Assembly (NCBI GenBank): GCA_004010275.1 | Contig: RBWT01000089.1 | Span: forward strand, 1-33,219 | Source of the DNA: Streptomyces huasconensis | GTDB taxonomy: Bacteria > Actinomycetota > Actinomycetes > Streptomycetales > Streptomycetaceae | DNA: 33,219 nt | Direction of reading: 5' to 3' | In this document: piece by piece, positions 9,038-16,395 of the stretch | How positions within the stretch are numbered: the first letter of the stretch is position 1 | How the letters are laid out: every line of letters begins with the position of its first letter | The notes under the pieces: generated by a model | Database searches by the model: none | Seen by the model: only the letters and a program-made list of their open reading frames with translations | Told to the model about the DNA's origin: nothing | Made by a program: the position numbers and the translations under genes

Positions 9038-10717
9038 CTAACGGACCGTATCAGCGAGTTTCACGAATTCGCTCCAGGAAAGCGTGGGCGTGCGCGGGTC
9101 CCACAGCTTCTGGACGGTGGCCCGCAGGGGCATGCGGATGCCCCGCGCGACCTGCTCCTGGGTCTGGGAGCGGGCCAGGTCGCACCAGACGGCGAAGGAC
9201 CCGCCGAGGATCTGGTCGTCGTACTCCGCGCTCACCGGCCGCGTGCCGCGGATCACGCGCGGGGTCCAGCTCTCGTAGATCCGCTGCCCGGTGGGATAGC
9301 GGAACGTCTGGGGCTCGCCGAGGACGTAGTAGAGGTACTCGTCGTTGTAGTTGACCAGCTCGCGCCCGGCCTTCAGGTACTCCTCGGGGTCACGGGCGCC
9401 GATCTCCTTGCCCGTCCAGTACGCGACCTCCAGGTCCTCGGCGGCCTCGGCCCGCCCGCCCCGGAAGAAGCCGTCGTTCCACGCCCTGAGCTTCTTCTTG
9501 TACGGGCGCACGGTGTCGGCCCGGTCGTTGAGCCACCCCGTCGCCAGGTCCTGCACCCGGCCGTCCGGTCCGTACCGTTCGCGGGCGGCGGCGGCCAGCC
9601 GCGGAAAGGACGCCTCGGGGTTCTCGACCGTCAGGGCGCTGTACTCGTCGGCCCCGAGGTGCCAGTGGCGGCCGGGGAACAGCTCGGCGTACTCCTTCAG
9701 GAGGTCGTCGACGATCCGCGCGGCCTTCGGCTCGGAGATGTCGACCGCGCCGCGCGCGACGGCGCCCCGGGCGTTCCGCAGCTGGAGCGAGGGGTGCGCG
9801 CGGATGACGGCGCCGAGGTGGCCCGGCGAGTCGATCTCCGGCACGACGGTGATGTGCCGGCTCGCGGCGAGCTTCAGGATGCGGCGGACCCGGTCCTTGG
9901 TGAGGTGGTCGGCGGAGACGATCTCGGGATGCGAGTCGGACTCGATGCGGAAGGCCTGGTCGTCGGAGAAGTGCAGGCCGAGCTGGTTGAACTTCAGGTC
10001 GCCCAGCTCACGGACGCGGTCCTCGATCCACTCGGCGTCGAAGTGCTTGCGGGCGATGTCCAGCATGAAGCCCCGCTGCGGCTTGGCGGGCCGGTCCCGC
10101 ACGACGCCCTCCGGGGCCGTCCGGCCGGCCGCCACCTCCTGCTTGAGCGTGCGGGTCCCGTAGAACACCCCGGCCTCGTCGGGCGCGGTGATCCGCACCG
10201 TTCCCGCCTTCACGGAGAGGGTGTACGACTCCGGGCCGCCGTCCGCCCCGGACGCGAGCGCCAGTTCGACGTCACCCGCGCGGGCGCGCCCGTCCCCGCC
10301 GTACCGCAGCTTCAGCTCACCGGCGAGGAGGCGGGCCTCGTCGGCCAGGCCCTCGTCGTGGACGACCGCGCGGCCCTTGCCCTCGGCGGGGCGCCAGCCG
10401 GGCCCGCGGGCGGCGGTGTGCTCCCGCACGGCCGGGATGGTCCGCGGGGCCTTCGACAGGGGGTAGCTCCTGCTCGGGCTCGGCGCGCGCGAGGCGGCGG
10501 CCGAATTCCGGTCGGACGGGGGCGAGGGCGGGTCCGCGGGGCCGCGCCCGTCACCGCCGGGCCACAGCGCGACGGTCAGCGCGACGGCTCCCGCTGACGA
10601 CGGCACCGCCGCGCGAGGACGGGCGCGCGCCTCACCGCCGCCCCCGGACCCCGGGCGCCCCCCGCGTCCTCGCGGGATCACCGCCCGGCCGCGCGGCGGG
10701 CCGCTCCCGCGCCGCAT
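9038..10717 (-). CDS. Glycoside hydrolase family 20 beta-N-acetylhexosaminidase
   Basis: This enzyme should remove terminal GlcNAc/GalNAc from chitin oligomers or cell-wall fragments. From ATG 10717 it is 559 aa: a basic, Arg-rich start, a hydrophobic segment (GAVALTVALW), then a Pro/Ser linker, indicating export or membrane anchoring. A GH20b domain precedes the barrel, which begins around RGFMLDIARKHF. The catalytic Asp-Glu pair is in HWHLGADEY (codons 9644-9649, residues about 357-358). Other landmarks are PEIDSPGHLGA and the Trp-lined LRAWNDGFF. The frame is open further upstream to 10825 through a 9-bp repeat tract, but that extension looks non-genuine. A GTG directly precedes the chosen ATG; neither start has a strong ribosome site. 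It is divergent from uraD. Confidence 0.92.
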   Translation of the reverse strand: MRRGSGPPRGRAVIPRGRGGRPGSGGGGEARARPRAAVPSSAGAVALTVALWPGGDGRGPADPPSPPSDRNSAAASRAPSPSRSYPLSKAPRTIPAVREHTAARGPGWRPAEGKGRAVVHDEGLADEARLLAGELKLRYGGDGRARAGDVELALASGADGGPESYTLSVKAGTVRITAPDEAGVFYGTRTLKQEVAAGRTAPEGVVRDRPAKPQRGFMLDIARKHFDAEWIEDRVRELGDLKFNQLGLHFSDDQAFRIESDSHPEIVSADHLTKDRVRRILKLAASRHITVVPEIDSPGHLGAVIRAHPSLQLRNARGAVARGAVDISEPKAARIVDDLLKEYAELFPGRHWHLGADEYSALTVENPEASFPRLAAAARERYGPDGRVQDLATGWLNDRADTVRPYKKKLRAWNDGFFRGGRAEAAEDLEVAYWTGKEIGARDPEEYLKAGRELVNYNDEYLYYVLGEPQTFRYPTGQRIYESWTPRVIRGTRPVSAEYDDQILGGSFAVWCDLARSQTQEQVARGIRMPLRATVQKLWDPRTPTLSWSEFVKLADTVR

Positions 10718-10725
10718 CACAAGTG

Positions 10726-10830
10726 CCGGAAGCACCGGGAGTGCCTGGAACGCCAGAAACACCAGAAACACCGGCAGCACCGGCAACGTTGGCGACGCCA
10801 GAAACACCGTAAACACGAGCAGCACCGGAA
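10726..10830. repeat. Degenerate 9-bp tandem repeats, collagen-like in one frame
   Basis: Read on the minus strand the tract is a series of imperfect nonamers of the form GGTGTTTCT / GGCGTTCCA / GGTGCTTCC. In one frame (start 10841) they encode Gly-X-Y triplets such as GVSGVSGVPGTPGASG; in the hexosaminidase frame they give a Leu/Val/Pro-rich stretch. I regard the tract as upstream DNA of the hexosaminidase gene, not proven coding. Confidence 0.6.
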
Positions 10831-10907
10831 GTCAGAGCCATGCCGCCACGCTACGACGGGGCCCCGGCCGGCATCCGTCCACACCACGGGGCGCACCTCT
10901 CCCGTCC

Positions 10908-10926
10908 GGATGAAATTCGCTCATCC
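10908..10926. promoter_or_regulatory. Dyad in the hexosaminidase-uraD divergent region
   Basis: GGATGA at 10908-10913 and TCATCC at 10921-10926 form an inverted repeat around AATTCGC, an AT-richer core in GC-rich DNA. It could be an operator for the GH20 gene, uraD or both. The stretch 10727-11073 holds otherwise only the nonamer repeats and Pro/Ser-rich open frame without visible gene content. Confidence 0.3.
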
Positions 10927-11073
10927 ATCGGACGCCCCTTCCCCCGCCTCGCTACCGTTGCGTCCCACACTGGCACCACCTGTACCACCGGCGCCGCGTC
11001 CCACCGACGCCATCGCACCGCCCTCCCCCACTGCTCCCGCCCGTCCCAGCCGCCCCCTGCCCAGGAGCGCCCG

Positions 11074-11688
11074 CTGTCCCCGCACCGTTCCACCCGACTC
11101 CCGGCCGCCGCGCGCCCACGCCGCCGCCCCGTCGCCACGCCGGAACGGCTGAACTCCGCCACGCCGGGCGCGGCCGAAGCCGCCCTGTTGACCTGCTGCG
11201 GAAGCCTGCGCTGGGCCCGCCGCGTCGCCGCCCACCGCCCGTACCCTGACCTCGACGCACTGCTCGCCGCCGGTGACGAGGCGGCGTACGACCTCTCGCC
11301 CGCCGACCTCGCCGAGGCCCTGGCCCGCGAGCCCCTCGACCCGCCGGTCAGCCGCCCGGAGGCACCCCGGGTCACGTACAGCGCGGCGCACACCGCCCTG
11401 CGCGCCGCGCACGCCGCGTACGAGAGCCGCTTCGGTCACACGTTCGTGATCTGCCTCGACGAGGTGGCCCCGGAGGAGGCCCTGGACCATCTGCTCTCCG
11501 GTCTTCGGTCACGCCTCGGCAACGATCCGGAGGAGGAACGCGCCGTCGCCGCCGACGAACTGCGGCGCCTGGCCCGCGGCCGTCTGACCCGCCTCACCCT
11601 GCGCCACGCCGCCGAAAACGCCGCTGACGGCGCCACCGGGCCCCGCCGTCCGGCCTCGTACCCCGATAGCCCGTACGTGCCTGTTTGA
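11074..11688 (+). CDS. uraD: 2-oxo-4-hydroxy-4-carboxy-5-ureidoimidazoline (OHCU) decarboxylase
   Basis: The enzyme acts in urate breakdown, converting OHCU to (S)-allantoin. Family landmarks are present: LNSATPGAAEAALLTCCGS at the N-terminus, then YPDLDALLAAGDEA, the helix YESRFGHTFVICLDE and SRLGNDPEEER near the C-terminus. The family-like region begins close to LSPHRSTRLP, whose first codon is CTG (11074) with AGGAG six bases upstream, giving about 204 aa; CTG initiation is unusual. The same frame is open to an ATG at 10840, but the extra 78 residues are low-complexity and the region carries repeats and a dyad. Other ureide genes (urate oxidase, transthyretin-like hydrolase) are not in the window. 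A direct repeat TGCCTGTTTGA spans the stop codon. Confidence 0.82.
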   Translation: MSPHRSTRLPAAARPRRRPVATPERLNSATPGAAEAALLTCCGSLRWARRVAAHRPYPDLDALLAAGDEAAYDLSPADLAEALAREPLDPPVSRPEAPRVTYSAAHTALRAAHAAYESRFGHTFVICLDEVAPEEALDHLLSGLRSRLGNDPEEERAVAADELRRLARGRLTRLTLRHAAENAADGATGPRRPASYPDSPYVPV

Positions 11689-11835
11689 CTGCCTGTTTGA
11701 TCACACCTGAGGACCCGGGGCAGGCCCACCGACAACTCGTCGATACGATGACGGGCGGCCGGTGGACCGTACCCGGCCGGGCTCGTCCGACACCGAAGCC
11801 GGCCGGCCCCAACCCCCGCTCCCGGAGGAACTTCC

Positions 11836-12216
11836 GTGCCGGCTGGAACGCTGTACCGCGGCCGGGAAGGAATGTGGTCCTGGGTGGCTCATCGAGTCAC
11901 CGGCGTCCTCATCTTCTTCTTCCTGTTCGTGCATGTGCTGGACACCGCTCTCGTCCGCGTCTCCCCGGAGGCGTACGACGACGTCGTCAGCACCTACAAG
12001 ACGCCCCTCGTCGCACTCCTCGAGTACGGCCTGGTCGCCGCCATCCTCTTCCACGCGCTCAACGGCCTGCGCGTCATCGCCGTCGACTTCTGGTCGAAGG
12101 GACCCCGCTACCAGAAGCAGATGCTCTGGACCGTCGTCGGCATCTGGGTCGTCCTGATGATCGGGGCGCTCTACCCCGTCCTCGGCCACGCCGTCCGCGA
12201 AGTCTTCGGGAGCTGA
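11836..12216 (+). CDS. sdhC: Succinate dehydrogenase cytochrome b556 subunit
   Basis: First gene of the sdhCDAB operon. The GTG start at 11836 follows GGAGGA by about seven bases. The 126-aa protein has three membrane helices (WVAHRVTGVLIFFFLFVHVL, a middle LLEYGLVAAILFHALNGLRV, and a C-terminal WTVVGIWVVLMIGALYPVL). The SH/HRVTG motif in helix 1 and His in HVLDTAL or FHALNG are candidate haem ligands. With SdhD it anchors the complex and carries electrons to menaquinone. The upstream 147 bp contains a TACGAT hexamer at about 11743 that could be a -10 element. Confidence 0.95.
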   Translation: MPAGTLYRGREGMWSWVAHRVTGVLIFFFLFVHVLDTALVRVSPEAYDDVVSTYKTPLVALLEYGLVAAILFHALNGLRVIAVDFWSKGPRYQKQMLWTVVGIWVVLMIGALYPVLGHAVREVFGS

Positions 12217-12224
12217 CGCCAGAC

Positions 12225-12728
12225 ATGTCTGCTGACACCACGCTCGACAAGTCCGGAACGTCCGGTACGTCCGGAGTGGGCCCCGTCGAGGGTGCCTCGC
12301 TCTACGACGTGGACCACCCGGCCCCCTTCATCGAGGCGCCGCGCAAGCGCACCTCCAAGACCCCGCGCTCGACCCGCGGCAACTTCGAGATGGCCGCATG
12401 GCTCTTCATGCGCCTCTCCGGAGTCGTCCTCGTCGTCCTCGTCCTCGGCCACCTGCTGATCCAGCTGGTGCTCGACGGCGGCGTGTCGAAGATCGGTTTC
12501 GCGTTCGTCGCGGGCCGCTGGGCCTCGCCGTTCTGGCAGGTCTGGGACCTGCTGATGCTGTGGCTCGCCATGCTGCACGGCGCCAACGGCCTGCGCACGG
12601 TCATCAACGACTACGCCGAGCGCCCGAACACGCGTCTGTGGCTCAAGGGCCTGCTGTACACCGCCACGGTGTTCACCATCCTTCTGGGCACGCTGGTGAT
12701 CTTCACCTTCGACCCGAACATCCGCTAA
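12225..12728 (+). CDS. sdhD: Succinate dehydrogenase membrane anchor subunit
   Basis: This 167-aa subunit starts at ATG 12225, eight bases after the sdhC stop. About 55 hydrophilic residues precede the helices, including a short SGTSGTSGVG repeat coded by near-identical 9-base units. Three membrane helices follow: SGVVLVVLVLGHLLIQLVL, LLMLWLAMLHGANGLRTVI and LLYTATVFTILLGTLVIF. The paired motifs GHLLIQ and LHGANGLR mirror those of SdhC and provide haem and quinone contacts. It is translated with its neighbours (16 bp to sdhA). Confidence 0.94.
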   Translation: MSADTTLDKSGTSGTSGVGPVEGASLYDVDHPAPFIEAPRKRTSKTPRSTRGNFEMAAWLFMRLSGVVLVVLVLGHLLIQLVLDGGVSKIGFAFVAGRWASPFWQVWDLLMLWLAMLHGANGLRTVINDYAERPNTRLWLKGLLYTATVFTILLGTLVIFTFDPNIR

Positions 12729-12744
12729 AGCCGAGGCGACCCCA

Positions 12745-14499
12745 GTGAAGATTCACAAGTACGACACCGTCATCGTCGGCGCGGGCGGCGCCGGCATGCG
12801 CGCCGCCATCGAGGCGACGAAGCGCAGCCGCACCGCCGTGCTCACCAAGCTGTACCCCACCCGCTCCCACACGGGCGCCGCGCAGGGCGGCATGGCCGCC
12901 GCGCTCGCCAACGTGGAAGAGGACAACTGGGAGTGGCACACCTTCGACACGGTCAAGGGCGGTGACTACCTGGTCGACCAGGACGCCGCCGAGATCCTGG
13001 CGAAGGAGGCCATCGACGCGGTCCTCGACCTGGAGAAGATGGGCCTGCCGTTCAACCGCACCCCGGACGGCACCATCGACCAGCGGCGCTTCGGCGGTCA
13101 CACCCGCAACCACGGCGAGGCCGCCGTGCGCCGGTCCTGCTACGCGGCCGACCGCACCGGCCACATGATTCTCCAGACCCTCTACCAGAACTGCGTCAAG
13201 GAGGGTGTGGAGTTCTTCAACGAGTTCTACGTCCTCGACCAGATCATCGTCGAGGTGGACGGGGTCAAGAAGAGCGCGGGCGTCGTCGCGTACGAGCTGG
13301 CCACCGGCGAGATCCACATCTTCCAGGCGAAGTCGGTGATCTACGCCTCGGGCGGCACCGGCAAGTTCTTCAAGGTGACCTCGAACGCGCACACGCTCAC
13401 CGGCGACGGTCAGGCGGCCTGCTACCGGCGCGGTATCCCGCTGGAGGACATGGAGTTCTTCCAGTTCCACCCGACCGGCATCTGGCGCATGGGCATCCTG
13501 CTGACGGAGGGCGCCCGCGGTGAGGGCGGCATCCTGCGCAACAAGGACGGCGAGCGCTTCATGGAGAAGTACGCGCCGGTCATGAAGGACCTCGCGTCCC
13601 GTGACGTCGTGTCCCGCTCCATCTACACGGAGATCCGTGAGGGCCGCGGCTGCGGTCCCGAGGGCGACCACGTCTACCTCGACCTCACGCACCTGCCGCC
13701 GGAGCAGCTCGACGCCAAGCTCCCGGACATCACCGAGTTCGCGCGTACGTACCTCGGCATCGAGCCCTACACGGACCCGATCCCGATCCAGCCGACCGCG
13801 CACTACGCCATGGGCGGCATCCCGACGAACGTCGAGGGTGAGGTCCTGGCCGACAACACCACGGTCGTCCCGGGTCTGTACGCGGCCGGCGAGGTGGCCT
13901 GCGTGTCGGTGCACGGCGCCAACCGCCTCGGCACCAACTCGCTCCTGGACATCAACGTCTTCGGCAAGCGCGCGGGCATCGCCGCCGCCGAGTACGCCGC
14001 GAAGAACGACTTCGTCGAGCTTCCGGAGAACGCGGAGGAGCTGGTCGTCTCCCAGGTCGAGCGCCTGCGCGACGCCACGGGCAGCGAGCGGGTCGCCGAG
14101 CTGCGCAAGGAGCTGCAGGAGACCATGGACGCCAACGTCATGGTGTTCCGCACGGAGCAGACCATCAAGACGGCGGTGGAGAAGATCGCGGAACTCCGCG
14201 AGCGCTACCTCAACGTCTCGATCCAGGACAAGGGCAAGCGGTTCAACACCGACCTCCTGGAGGCCATCGAGCTGGGCAACCTGCTCGACCTGGCCGAGGT
14301 GATGGCGCAGTCCGCGCTGGCCCGCAAGGAGTCGCGCGGCGGTCACTACCGCGAGGACTACCCGAACCGCGACGACGTCAACTTCATGCGCCACACCATG
14401 GCGTACCGCGAGGTCGGCGACGACGGCACGGAGACGATCCGTCTCGACTACAAGCCGGTCGTCCAGACCCGCTACCAGCCGATGGAGCGTAAGTACTGA
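12745..14499 (+). CDS. sdhA: Succinate dehydrogenase flavoprotein subunit
   Basis: This 584-aa catalytic subunit oxidises succinate to fumarate, linking the TCA cycle to the respiratory chain. GTG 12745 is the start. The N-terminal dinucleotide fold reads DTVIVGAGGAGMRAAIEA; the His that binds FAD covalently is in TRSHTGAAQGG. Later landmarks are FGGHTRNHGEAAVRRSCYA, the substrate-site segment MEFFQFHPTG, TEGARGEGG, and HYAMGGIPTN. The C-terminal helical domain contains the catalytic-region SRGGHYREDYP. It has full family length and no frame disturbance, in contrast to many neighbouring genes. Its stop codon overlaps the start of sdhB by one base, indicating translational coupling. Confidence 0.98.
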   Translation: MKIHKYDTVIVGAGGAGMRAAIEATKRSRTAVLTKLYPTRSHTGAAQGGMAAALANVEEDNWEWHTFDTVKGGDYLVDQDAAEILAKEAIDAVLDLEKMGLPFNRTPDGTIDQRRFGGHTRNHGEAAVRRSCYAADRTGHMILQTLYQNCVKEGVEFFNEFYVLDQIIVEVDGVKKSAGVVAYELATGEIHIFQAKSVIYASGGTGKFFKVTSNAHTLTGDGQAACYRRGIPLEDMEFFQFHPTGIWRMGILLTEGARGEGGILRNKDGERFMEKYAPVMKDLASRDVVSRSIYTEIREGRGCGPEGDHVYLDLTHLPPEQLDAKLPDITEFARTYLGIEPYTDPIPIQPTAHYAMGGIPTNVEGEVLADNTTVVPGLYAAGEVACVSVHGANRLGTNSLLDINVFGKRAGIAAAEYAAKNDFVELPENAEELVVSQVERLRDATGSERVAELRKELQETMDANVMVFRTEQTIKTAVEKIAELRERYLNVSIQDKGKRFNTDLLEAIELGNLLDLAEVMAQSALARKESRGGHYREDYPNRDDVNFMRHTMAYREVGDDGTETIRLDYKPVVQTRYQPMERKY

Positions 14500-15269
14500 T
14501 GGCTACCCCGACCCTCGAGAAGGAAGACGCCAAGCCCGAGGCGGGCTTCGCCGACTCCCCCTACATCACGATCACCCTGCGTGTGCGCCGCTTCAACCCC
14601 GAGGTCTCGGCGGACGCCACGTGGGAGGACTTCGAGCTGGAGATCGACCCCAAGGAGCGTGTCCTCGACGCCCTCCACAAGGTCAAGTGGGACATGGACG
14701 GCACGCTGACGTTCCGTCGCTCCTGCGCGCACGGCATCTGCGGCTCTGACGCCATGCGGATCAACGGCAAGAACCGTCTGGCCTGCAAGACCCTGATCAA
14801 GGACATCAACCCGGGCAAGCCGATCACGGTCGAGCCCATCAAGGGTCTGACGGTCCTGAAGGACCTGGTCGTCGACATGGACCCGTTCTTCCAGGCCTAC
14901 CGCGACGTCATGCCCTTCCTCGTCACGAAGGGCAACGAGCCGACGCGCGAGCGTCTGCAGTCCGCCGAGGACCGCGAGCGCTTCGACGACACGACCAAGT
15001 GCATCCTGTGCGCCGCCTGCACGTCCTCGTGCCCGGTGTTCTGGAACGACGGCCAGTACTTCGGCCCGGCCGCGATCGTCAACGCGCACCGCTTCATCTT
15101 CGACTCGCGTGACGAGGCGGGCGAGCAGCGCCTGGAGATCCTCAACGACAAGGACGGCGTGTGGCGTTGCCGCACGACGTTCAACTGCACGGACGCGTGC
15201 CCGCGTGGCATCGAGGTCACGAAGGCGATCCAGGAGGTCAAGCGCGCGCTGATCACGCGCCGCTTCTGA
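14499..15269 (+). CDS. sdhB: Succinate dehydrogenase iron-sulfur subunit
   Basis: This 256-aa subunit carries electrons from FAD to the membrane anchor through three clusters, all visible: the [2Fe-2S] ferredoxin-like motif SCAHGICGSDAM with a later Cys in NRLAC, the [4Fe-4S] motif CILCAACTSSCP, and the [3Fe-4S] motif CRTTFNCTDACPRGI. ATG 14499 overlaps the sdhA stop (TGATG). It is the last gene of the operon; a hairpin follows 26 bases after the stop. Confidence 0.98.
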   Translation: MATPTLEKEDAKPEAGFADSPYITITLRVRRFNPEVSADATWEDFELEIDPKERVLDALHKVKWDMDGTLTFRRSCAHGICGSDAMRINGKNRLACKTLIKDINPGKPITVEPIKGLTVLKDLVVDMDPFFQAYRDVMPFLVTKGNEPTRERLQSAEDRERFDDTTKCILCAACTSSCPVFWNDGQYFGPAAIVNAHRFIFDSRDEAGEQRLEILNDKDGVWRCRTTFNCTDACPRGIEVTKAIQEVKRALITRRF

Positions 15270-15295
15270 CCTCGCGTCGATTGTCTGGTCCGACG

Positions 15296-15325
15296 GTGCC
15301 CCGCCCCTTTCCTGGAGCGGGGCAC
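15296..15325 (+). terminator. Hairpin after sdhB
   Basis: GTGCCCCGC (15296-15304) pairs perfectly with GCGGGGCAC (15317-15325) around a 12-base loop. It lies just after sdhB and ends five bases before the next start codon, so it may both end the sdh transcript and modulate the following gene. Confidence 0.7.
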
Positions 15326-15330
15326 GTCGC

Positions 15331-15786
15331 GTGGACAACGCCTTCTCGATCCGGGTGGTCTCCGTGCCCTCGCCGCAGGACGCGGCGAACGGCGTCGGTG
15401 CCGTCGGCAGGATCTCCGTGGGGGACTTCTCGGAGGACTTTCCGATGGATCTCTCCTACTGGGGAGTGGACGACTACCGGGCCAGCTGGGCGCGTGCCCT
15501 GCGCATCGTGGCCGGACAGGACGAGGCCACCTCGTGCTTCGTCTCGTCCCTCACCGATCCGGCCACCGCCAATTTCGTGTTCTGCTGGCCGGTCTACCGA
15601 AGTGGCCCGGACGTCCACATCCAGAACTCGATCATCTTCCTCGACGAACTGTCCGACCCCTTCCTGCCGGACGAGCCGTGGCGGTCCGTGGAGCCGCGCA
15701 GCACGGTCGATGAGGACGGCCATCAGATTTCCGAATGGCATACGGACATCAGTGCGGTGAGGGAATTCCTCACCGACTGCCCCTGA
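15331..15786 (+). CDS. Small acidic protein resembling CdiI-type immunity proteins
   Basis: The 151-aa frame begins at GTG 15331, immediately after the sdh hairpin. An internal ATG at 15445 has a much better ribosome site (GGAGGA, seven bases away), but starting there would remove the first strands, ending VGDFSEDFPMDLSYW. The protein is acidic and Trp-rich, with MDLSYWGVDDYRASWARAL, then FVFCWPVYRSG and SIIFLDELSDPF, and ends ISEWHTDISAVREFL. This pattern reminds me of contact-dependent-inhibition immunity families, but that is from memory and only moderately secure. No toxin gene is adjacent, so it could be an orphan immunity gene or have another role. No membrane or signal segment. Confidence 0.6.
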   Translation: MDNAFSIRVVSVPSPQDAANGVGAVGRISVGDFSEDFPMDLSYWGVDDYRASWARALRIVAGQDEATSCFVSSLTDPATANFVFCWPVYRSGPDVHIQNSIIFLDELSDPFLPDEPWRSVEPRSTVDEDGHQISEWHTDISAVREFLTDCP

Positions 15787-15883
15787 CGGCCCGGACCACC
15801 CGTACGACCACACGGCCGAAGGTGCACGCGCTCCGTGGGGCGGTTCATGCGCGCCTGCGCCGGTGCGGTGGCCACCCCTGACC

Positions 15884-15889
15884 TACCCT
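15884..15889 (+). promoter_or_regulatory. -10-like hexamer for a probably leaderless VOC gene
   Basis: TACCCT lies six bases before ATG 15896 and no Shine-Dalgarno sequence is present. This spacing puts the transcription start at or next to the A of the start codon. No convincing -35 is visible. Confidence 0.35.
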
Positions 15890-15895
15890 GACGGA

Positions 15896-16330
15896 ATGTC
15901 AGACAACCAGTCGGTCGGCCTGTCCGCTGACCAGTCCGCAGAGCTTCTCGGCTTCGACAACGCCCTGTTCCCCGTCGGCGACCTGGGCGAGGCCGTCGGC
16001 TTCTACGAGCGGGCCGGGTTCCCCGTCGCCTTCCGGCTCGACGAGATCGGGCTCGCCATCCTGAAGGTGGGCAAGGAGACCCCGGGCATCCTGCTGCGGG
16101 TGGAGGACGGCATCATGCCCCGTACGCCACCCTGGCCCTCGCCCCGCCTGTGGCTGGAGGTCCCGGACGCCCGCGCCAAGGGCCGGGCCCTCGCCGACGC
16201 CGGGGTCGTGCTGCTCGCCGAGCCGTTCTCCGTCGCCACCGGGTGGACCGTGGAGATCGCCGACCCGTGGGGCAACGTCATCGGCTTCACGGACTACCTC
16301 AAGCGCCCGGAGCTGGCCCGCAGTTCCTGA
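15896..16330 (+). CDS. VOC (glyoxalase/bleomycin-resistance-like) family protein
   Basis: This 144-aa protein starts at ATG 15896; a GTG at 15863 is in frame but would extend into the promoter-like sequence. It has the VOC fold pattern of paired beta-alpha-beta-beta-beta units: FDNALFPVGDLGEAVGFYERAG at the N-terminus (only one unit is complete), a central LWLEVPDARAKGRALADAGV, and the closing signature VEIADPWGNVIGFTDY. Members include metal-dependent lyases, dioxygenases and drug-binding proteins; the substrate here cannot be told. The stop is 66 bp before the convergent metallophosphoesterase gene. Confidence 0.82.
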   Translation: MSDNQSVGLSADQSAELLGFDNALFPVGDLGEAVGFYERAGFPVAFRLDEIGLAILKVGKETPGILLRVEDGIMPRTPPWPSPRLWLEVPDARAKGRALADAGVVLLAEPFSVATGWTVEIADPWGNVIGFTDYLKRPELARSS

Positions 16331-16395
16331 GCCCCCACAGGGGCGGCGCTCCCCCGCAGTCGTCTCCTCGGCGAACGTCACCAACCCGTCGCCGC

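Noticed and set aside
10632..10841. Collagen-like 69-aa frame upstream of the hexosaminidase gene
   Set aside because: The Gly-X-Y triplets come from a 9-bp repeat and the frame then runs into Arg-rich shadow sequence of the hexosaminidase start. No ribosome site was found.
12703..14394. 563-aa open frame antisense to sdhA
   Set aside because: It is the mirror of a highly GC3-biased gene: long antisense frames are expected here. The composition (Val/Asp/Arg/Leu-rich) is typical of shadow frames, and the sense strand codes a certain SdhA.
16322..16345. Short hairpin GCCCC-ACA-GGGGC after the VOC gene
   Set aside because: The stem is only about five base pairs, which is not distinguishable from chance at this GC content.
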